NCBI RefSeq assembly: GCF_005502935.1
Contig: NZ_SCMP01000001.1
Span: forward strand, 62,001 to 126,000
Direction of reading: 5' to 3'
Source of the DNA: Pseudomonas sp. 2FG
GTDB taxonomy: Bacteria > Pseudomonadota > Gammaproteobacteria > Pseudomonadales > Pseudomonadaceae
DNA length: 64,000 bases
Positions 62,151-64,000 of this stretch are shown one piece after another. The stretch's first letter is position 1. Every line of letters begins with the position of its first letter. The notes beneath the pieces are model-generated. The model saw nothing but the letters and a program-made list of their open reading frames with translations. It had not been told where the DNA came from and did no database searches. Both the position numbers and the translations under genes were made by a program.

Positions 62151-62282
62151 GCGGCCTCCTCAACTGCCAGCGTACGGGCCTTGTTTGAGCTTAGCAGCGC
62201 TAACCGCAAACCGAGGAAGCGGGAGCCATCCGAGACGAATGGCCGAGCGTGGTTCTACCACTGGACTTGTATATCTACGGGC

Positions 62283-63188
62283 TTATAACTGCGGCTCGTT
62301 GCTGATGCCATGCGGCACATGCCCGGTGGCGACCACCTCACGAGCTTTTTCGCAGTGGCCGGATTGATCGTCGAAGAACACATCGGCGCCGAAGGTTTCC
62401 AGGATCGCCGCCTTTTCCAAGCCGCCGAGAAAATAGGACTCGTCGAGGCGGATATTCCACTCGCGCAAGGTGCGAATGACCCGCTCATGCGCCGGCGCCG
62501 AACGCGCCGTCACCAGCGCGGTGCGGATCGGGCAAGCCTCCTCCGGAAACTCTTGTTGCAGGCGATGCAGCGCCGCCAGAAACGGCTTGAACGGCCCGCC
62601 CCCCAGCAACTCCCGGGCCGACTCGCGCTCGTGGGTCTGGAAGGCGGCCAGGCCCGCTTGCTGATAGACCCGCTCGGATTCATCGGAAAACAGCACGGCA
62701 TCACCGTCAAAAGCTATCCGCAATTCGGTACTGGCCGCCCGCCGCGCGCCACCGGAGAGAATCGTGGCCGCGCCGAAGCCGGCCTTCAGCGCGCTGCGCA
62801 CGTCCTCTGCGTGGGTAGAGAGAAACAAGTGGCAGCCGAACGCAGCCAGGTACGGATCGGGACTACGTCCGCCGACAAAGGCCGCGCGGGAGATGCCGAG
62901 ACCATGGTACTGGATCGAGTTGAACGCACGCAGACCGGTGTCCGCACTGTTGCGCGAGACCAGAATCACCTCCACCCGCTGCTGGCCCAGCGTGTTGTTC
63001 AGGCCGAGCAGTTTCTCCACCAACGGGAAGGCATCGCCAGGCGCGAGGATCTCTTCTTCATGCTCGATCTGATACTGACGATAAGCCTCGACACCCTCGG
63101 CCTCGTAAACCCGGTGGCTCTCGCGCAGGTCAAACAACGCCCGCGAGGAAATCGCCAATACCAGCTTGTCGCCCAGTCCCTTGTTCAT
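62283..63188 (-). CDS. cytosolic 5'-nucleotidase
   Basis: The 301-residue protein matches the bacterial 5'-nucleotidase family related to NT5C1 (PF06189). Landmarks are VLAISSRALFDLRESHRVYEAEG, VEVILVSRNSADTGLRAF, the HAD-like catalytic motif RIAFDGDAVLFSDESE (DGD, about residues 159-161) and GGLEKAAILETFGADVFFDDQ. It would dephosphorylate nucleoside monophosphates. It is 7 bases downstream of the panE-like gene and so probably cotranscribed with it. Confidence 0.87.
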   Translation of the reverse strand: MNKGLGDKLVLAISSRALFDLRESHRVYEAEGVEAYRQYQIEHEEEILAPGDAFPLVEKLLGLNNTLGQQRVEVILVSRNSADTGLRAFNSIQYHGLGISRAAFVGGRSPDPYLAAFGCHLFLSTHAEDVRSALKAGFGAATILSGGARRAASTELRIAFDGDAVLFSDESERVYQQAGLAAFQTHERESARELLGGGPFKPFLAALHRLQQEFPEEACPIRTALVTARSAPAHERVIRTLREWNIRLDESYFLGGLEKAAILETFGADVFFDDQSGHCEKAREVVATGHVPHGISNEPQL

Positions 63189-63195
63189 ATCGACC

Positions 63196-64000
63196 TCAAC
63201 TCAAATTGCGCGCATCGAGAAAAGCTAACGCCTGATACAACGCCTGGATCCGCGGCAACCCGCATCCGGCCTGCCCCGCAGCCGCCAGAGGCGCGGCATA
63301 GAGGGCCGGCAACTCTAACGGCCGGTGTTGCACGTAGTCGTGGTACATGCTCGGCAAATAATCCGGCATGCGCTCAGTCGCGCCGAGCAACTTGCCGGCA
63401 AAACCTTCCGGCAATTGATGGCCGCAGGCCGCTGCGCCCTGCACCACTTCCTGCATGATCGCCAGGATCAGCGCGCGGCTATCGGCATTGGCCATCAACG
63501 CCGTGGTGCCCGCATTCAGCAAGACCGACAACCCGTTGTACGGCACATTCCAGACCAGTTTCTGCCAACGCGCCTGCTCTAGATTAGGCATGGCGCTGGA
63601 GTCCAGCCCGGCGGCTCTGAACAGTGCCGCCCCCTCTTGCACGATATTCTGTTGGACAGCCGAATCGAGCGCCGGCCCCGAGTGATAACCCAGATTCACC
63701 CCGCCCAGGGACTGGTGTTCAATCACACCCGGGGCCGCCCGATGGACGCAAATAAAGCAGAGACCGCCGAGCAAATGCAGCGACTCTGGCAATAACGGGC
63801 GCAAGGCCTCCTCGACCGCCAAGCCATTCTGTAGCAGTACGACCTTGGCGCCTGGCGCGGCAGCCTGTTCGATAAGCGGCGCCAGCGCGGCATTACTGGT
63901 GCTCTTAGCTCCCACCAAAAGCCAATCGCAAGGCGGCATCTCGGCGGCCGAACGGTAGGCCTGCACCGGCTTCAGGCTGAGCGCCCCATGCACCGCGCTA
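63196..64000 (-). CDS. putative 2-dehydropantoate 2-reductase (5' end outside window)
   Basis: The frame runs off the right edge, so the N-terminal Rossmann glycine loop is missing. The visible 268 residues are the ApbA/PanE type: LLVGAKSTSNAALAPLIEQAA, VVLLQNGLAVEEALRPLLP, then the C-terminal helical domain beginning LEQARWQKLVWNVPYNGLSVLLNAGTTALMA with the catalytic Lys, and SMYHDYVQHRPLELPALYAAPL. PanE reduces ketopantoate in coenzyme A synthesis, but many paralogues act on other substrates, so the activity is provisional. Confidence 0.83.
   Translation of the reverse strand, partial: SAVHGALSLKPVQAYRSAAEMPPCDWLLVGAKSTSNAALAPLIEQAAAPGAKVVLLQNGLAVEEALRPLLPESLHLLGGLCFICVHRAAPGVIEHQSLGGVNLGYHSGPALDSAVQQNIVQEGAALFRAAGLDSSAMPNLEQARWQKLVWNVPYNGLSVLLNAGTTALMANADSRALILAIMQEVVQGAAACGHQLPEGFAGKLLGATERMPDYLPSMYHDYVQHRPLELPALYAAPLAAAGQAGCGLPRIQALYQALAFLDARNLS

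Overview
The window is a GC-rich stretch of a Pseudomonas chromosome. From memory, the order acnB - nasS - nasT - nasA - kinase - nirB - nirD - nasC - cobA - oprF - sigX - cmpX - crfX - cmaX - rraA - esterase - ppsA - ppsR follows the P. aeruginosa PA1787-PA1769 region. The methylcitrate genes, the nitrate ABC transporter and the secretion-like locus on the right are placed differently. No rRNA, tRNA, CRISPR array, phage or complete insertion sequence was seen.

Layout. 1-6.7 kb: partial SPFH protein, miaE, a tandem universal stress protein, a DUF1289 protein, acnB and a small lipoprotein. 6.8-24.7 kb: an assimilatory nitrate/nitrite cluster with sensor NasS, antiterminator NasT, AlaC-type aminotransferase, NrtABC-type ABC transporter, thioesterase, MFS transporter NasA, PP2C-kinase fusion, nitrite reductase NirBD, nitrate reductase NasC and CobA for siroheme. 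24.8-29.6 kb: oprF, sigX, cmpX, crfX, cmaX, rraA and a Rieske protein. 29.7-34.5 kb: a decayed SDR gene, an esterase-like hydrolase, ppsA and its regulator ppsR. 34.6-42.9 kb: methylcitrate operon gntR-prpB-prpC-acnD-prpF-prpD. 43.2-46.3 kb: a RloA2/RloB/RloC-type operon (aspartic protease, membrane protein, ATP-grasp ligase). 46.4-57.2 kb: a poorly characterised locus with a small exported protein, a periplasmic C39 peptidase, two outer-membrane beta-barrels and a MalM-like protein, followed upstream by two coupled MalT-like regulators. 57.3-64 kb: pabB, thrH, cysH, cysB, a stress protein, a 5'-nucleotidase and a partial panE-like reductase.

The main regulatory observation is in the nitrate cluster. 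Four transcription units (nasST, nrtABC, nasA, nirBD-nasC-cobA) each have a sigma-54-type promoter, then two hairpins whose hexanucleotide loops carry A at position 1 and G at position 4, then an intrinsic terminator whose 5' arm overlaps the second hairpin. This is the pattern of ANTAR (NasT) antitermination leaders. The copy in front of nasST itself suggests autoregulation.

The main candidate for a little-described system is the 46.4-57.2 kb locus. It combines an exported beta-rich protein carrying a double-glycine-leader-like motif, a C39-type peptidase with an intact Cys/His/Asp triad, FadL-type and phenol-pathway-type outer-membrane barrels, and two ATP-dependent LuxR regulators in tandem. 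The intergenic regions also hold several inverted-repeat elements (MITE-like and REP-like).
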